A DNA stretch of 14,937 bases, from NCBI GenBank assembly GCA_903873545.1, contig CAIQPA010000246.1, forward strand, positions 1-14,937. The letters are read 5' to 3'. Position numbers and translations under genes: made by a program. This document shows positions 12,862 through 14,937 of this stretch, piece after piece (position 1 is the stretch's first letter; each line of letters opens with the position of its first letter). Origin of the DNA: an uncultured delta proteobacterium (GTDB taxonomy: Bacteria; Myxococcota_A; Bradymonadia; REDH01). The notes beneath the pieces were generated by a model. That model was not told the DNA's origin. It searched no databases and worked only from the letters and a program-made list of their open reading frames with translations.

Positions 12862-14328
12862 ATGACGACCCGCAACCTTCGTACCGTCGCCCTGCTCTCC
12901 CTGCTCGTCTCTGTGGCTGCCTGCACGGGCGATTCCGTCGACACCGGGACCGTGACCGACACCGGCGCAGACACCTCCGGCTCCGGACAGACCGACACCG
13001 GCGCAGACACCTCCGGCTCCGGACAGACCGACACTGGCGCCGATACGACCGAGCCCGAAGGGTATGACATCCCCCGGATCTACTTCGAGTGCGAGACGAC
13101 CTCACAGTGCCCGCCCGATACCAACACTGGCGCTGCCCAGCGCTGCATTAACAACGTCTGCCTCATCTCGGCTGCCGACCCCGCCGCGCTCGCCGAAGAA
13201 GACCAGTTCCTGCCCCTCACCGACCTACCCAACGTCGACTGCTACGGCGATGATGCCACCTTCTTCGCCCCCGGCGCCGGCGATGCGACAGCCAAACTCC
13301 GCGGCAACGTGCAGCGGTTCGGCTCGGGCTCGCAGCCCATCAATCTCTGCGTATCCCACTACAACGAGACGCTGCTTCTCCCCTTCCTCTACTTCTCGGA
13401 GTGCCGCGGCCTTGAGGCCGATGACGAAGCGGCCTTCATTGCCTGCTTCCAGCTCGACGCCTGCCGCTGCGACAACGCCTTTGGCGCCACGCCGCCCAGC
13501 GAAGCAACCGAGATGGTCGCAGCCGCCGAGGCCGCGTTGACCAACGCTGGTGCTGCCGACACGATCATCGACTCGCTCGAAAAGTGCTACGCCTTCATCG
13601 GAAACTGCACCCAGATCACCGACGCTGGCATCAAGGCAGCCTGCGAACAGCGCCTCGTCGACAACGCGCTGGCGGACGGCCCTTCCACCCTCATCTACTC
13701 CCACACCATCTCCGTCGCCGACCCTGCCGACCCGACCAGTGATGAAGAGGCCTACTACGAGACGGCCGTCGAACTCCCGACCAACACCCGCATGGCCATC
13801 AAGGTCTCGGGCCGTGAGTCGCGCTGGCGGGATACCTGGGAGTACGGCCTCTTCACCCCGGCTGACCTCAAGAACGCGGAGGGCTTCATCCGGCTCGGAG
13901 CCAACACCGTGAGCGACGGCGCCTGGCGCACGATCCCGCCGGCTGTCGGCCTTGCAGGCGGCATCGACGACACCCACGGCGCCATCGCCGGCACCATCCG
14001 TGACTGCGGCGACCCGAACCGCGCGAACCCCGGTCCCCAGCGCATCGTCAACGCCACCGTTGGTATCTCCTTCGACGGCGACTCCAAACTCTCCTACTTC
14101 AACGGCAACCCCAACGACACGCTCCCGCTCCCGGGCCGTGCCGCCACCAACTCCGATGGCACCTACGCCGCCATCGACCTCCCCTCCGGCCCCAACCGCG
14201 TCAGCCCCATCATCTGCCGCCCCGGGACAACCTGCTCCTCCGACGCGGACTTCGTCAACGCCGGGACGCGCAACCTCTTCCAGACCCCGAAGAGCATCGT
14301 CATCACCTCCTTCGAGCCCGTTCGCTAG
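12862..14328 (+). CDS. Large Cys-rich surface lipoprotein with repetitive linker and carboxypeptidase-regulatory-like domain
   Basis: The 488-aa product has a lipoprotein signal, MTTRNLRTVALLSLLVSVAAC, with the lipidated Cys at 21. Residues 27-65 are a low-complexity Asp/Thr/Gly/Ser linker made of DTGADTSGSGQT repeats, which would hold the rest away from the membrane. A small Cys cluster follows (C77, C83, C95, C100), spaced like EGF-like or Cys-knot segments of myxobacterial secreted proteins. The middle part (110-370) is Cys-rich and unassigned. Around 373-440, GAIAGTIRDCGDPN to ATNSDGTYAAIDLPSGP resembles a CarboxypepD_reg beta-sandwich. I propose a cell-surface binding or structural role only. 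The frame opens at 12664, but ATG 12862 has GGAG eight bases upstream and gives the signal peptide at the N-terminus. No known enzyme motif is visible. Confidence 0.85.
   Translation: MTTRNLRTVALLSLLVSVAACTGDSVDTGTVTDTGADTSGSGQTDTGADTSGSGQTDTGADTTEPEGYDIPRIYFECETTSQCPPDTNTGAAQRCINNVCLISAADPAALAEEDQFLPLTDLPNVDCYGDDATFFAPGAGDATAKLRGNVQRFGSGSQPINLCVSHYNETLLLPFLYFSECRGLEADDEAAFIACFQLDACRCDNAFGATPPSEATEMVAAAEAALTNAGAADTIIDSLEKCYAFIGNCTQITDAGIKAACEQRLVDNALADGPSTLIYSHTISVADPADPTSDEEAYYETAVELPTNTRMAIKVSGRESRWRDTWEYGLFTPADLKNAEGFIRLGANTVSDGAWRTIPPAVGLAGGIDDTHGAIAGTIRDCGDPNRANPGPQRIVNATVGISFDGDSKLSYFNGNPNDTLPLPGRAATNSDGTYAAIDLPSGPNRVSPIICRPGTTCSSDADFVNAGTRNLFQTPKSIVITSFEPVR
12958..13050 (+). repeat. 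36-bp in-frame tandem repeat encoding the lipoprotein linker
   Basis: Two perfect 36-bp copies (12958-12993 and 12994-13029) are followed by a diverged partial third (13030-13050). Each full copy encodes DTGADTSGSGQT. The length is a multiple of three, so gain or loss of copies changes only linker length. Exact nucleotide identity suggests recent duplication. Confidence 0.9.
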
Positions 14329-14345
14329 CCGCGACAGGCCCTCTC

Positions 14346-14368
14346 GGGGCGCCCAGCCGGGCTGCCCC
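14346..14368 (+). terminator. Strong GC hairpin between the lipoprotein and helicase genes
   Basis: GGGGCGCCC (14346-14354) and GGGCTGCCCC (14359-14368) pair over nine bases with one bulged T and a four-base loop. It lies 17 bases after the lipoprotein stop. No U-rich tail follows, so it may be a transcript 3'-end stabiliser or a non-canonical terminator. Confidence 0.4.
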
Positions 14369-14394
14369 TCCATCCCAACGGGATACCTCTCAGC

Positions 14395-14937
14395 ATGTCA
14401 GAAACCACCTTCCGCGACCTCGGCCTCTCCGAGGCTACGCTTCTCGCCATCCAAGAAATCGGATTCACCACACCCACCCCGATTCAGATCGGGGCTATCC
14501 CTGTCCTCGTGGCCGGCAAAGACGCTATCTTGCGCGCCCAGACCGGCACCGGAAAGACGGCCGCCTTCGGCATCCCGATGATCGAGCAGATCGAGCCGCC
14601 CGTTGACGGCGTGCTCGGCCTCGTACTCGCACCCACGCGCGAACTCGCCCAGCAGGTCGCTCGTCAGATCGACCTCCTCGGCTCGCGCCGCGGCATCAAG
14701 ACCGCGGCCGTCTACGGCGGCTCCTCCTTCGAGGAACAGCTCGCCCTCGTCGCCGACGCCAACATCGTCATCGCAACGCCGGGGCGACTCCTCGACGTCG
14801 TCAAGCGCAAGCGGCTCAGCCTTGCGAAGGTACGCTTCTTCGGCCTCGACGAGGCCGACGAGATGCTCTCGCTCGGCTTCGAAAAGGATGTCCGCGAAAT
14901 CGCGCGCATGCTGCCCAAGAACCGCCAGACCTTTCTC
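14395..14937 (+). CDS. DEAD-box ATP-dependent RNA helicase, N-terminal part
   Basis: The frame starts at ATG 14395 and leaves the window open after 181 codons. Helicase domain 1 motifs appear in order: Phe6 with the Q motif GFTTPTPIQ (23-31), motif I AQTGTGKT (48-55), motif Ia PTREL (80-84), the GG motif (108-109), motif Ib TPGR (128-131) and motif II DEAD (152-155). Motif III (SAT) and domain 2 lie beyond the edge. The family unwinds short RNA duplexes using ATP in ribosome assembly or mRNA decay. The C-terminal domain that separates DeaD/CsdA from RhlE, RhlB or SrmB is missing, so I give no symbol. No strong Shine-Dalgarno is seen, though the conserved FRDLGLS start supports this ATG. Confidence 0.95.
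   Translation, partial: MSETTFRDLGLSEATLLAIQEIGFTTPTPIQIGAIPVLVAGKDAILRAQTGTGKTAAFGIPMIEQIEPPVDGVLGLVLAPTRELAQQVARQIDLLGSRRGIKTAAVYGGSSFEEQLALVADANIVIATPGRLLDVVKRKRLSLAKVRFFGLDEADEMLSLGFEKDVREIARMLPKNRQTFL

Noticed and set aside
12958..13050. Possible CRISPR-like repeat
   Set aside because: The copies are directly adjacent with no spacers, are in frame, and encode a linker. No cas genes are present.
13225..14373. 382-codon minus-strand frame opposite the large lipoprotein
   Set aside because: Its Gly/Val/Asp/Glu-rich composition is what the reverse strand of GC-rich codons gives. The plus strand has the signal peptide, lipobox and Shine-Dalgarno.

Overview
The window is GC-rich bacterial chromosome, densely coding on both strands. 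Its core genes point to a deltaproteobacterial or myxobacterial-type Gram-negative. The gene order rpmI-rplT-pheS-pheT-ihfA-merR, the Sec-exported and lipobox-bearing proteins, and the Cys-rich lipoproteins with Asp/Thr/Gly/Ser linkers all fit Myxococcota or relatives such as Bradymonadia. That placement is inference; the sequence carries no rRNA gene to settle it.

Layout from left to right. Bases 2-274 (+) are the last 90 codons of a probable beta-barrel protein. It converges on a minus-strand pair read from right to left, nadB (2956-1304) then prs (1239-289). These encode the first enzyme of de novo NAD synthesis and the synthetase for PRPP, a substrate of NadC in the same pathway. Divergent from nadB is a plus-strand cluster: a secreted lytic transglycosylase with a DUF4124 domain, pgsA (phosphatidylglycerophosphate synthase), lipA (lipoyl synthase), and an exported two-helix protein of unknown function whose ATG overlaps the lipA stop. 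That last gene meets a minus-strand lipoprotein gene tail to tail, with both stops inside one CTAG.

From about 12.7 kb down to 6.3 kb lies a long minus-strand operon: a sigma70-like promoter, tRNA-Val(GAC), rpmI, rplT, pheS, pheT, ihfA, a MerR-type regulator with a long coiled coil, and the Cys-rich lipoprotein. It resembles the enterobacterial thrS-infC-rpmI-rplT-pheM-pheST-ihfA locus, but thrS and infC are absent and a tRNA stands at the head. Divergent from it is a 488-aa Cys-rich lipoprotein gene with an exact 36-bp tandem repeat. The window ends in the N-terminal half of a DEAD-box RNA helicase.

Most of the window is housekeeping: translation, NAD, lipoate, phospholipid and murein metabolism. 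I see no CRISPR array, transposase, integrase, phage gene or defence cassette, and no convincing new multi-gene system. The more unusual material is the three unassigned envelope proteins, the tRNA-headed operon, the structured rplT-pheS gap, and the divergent PRPP-binding residues in Prs.
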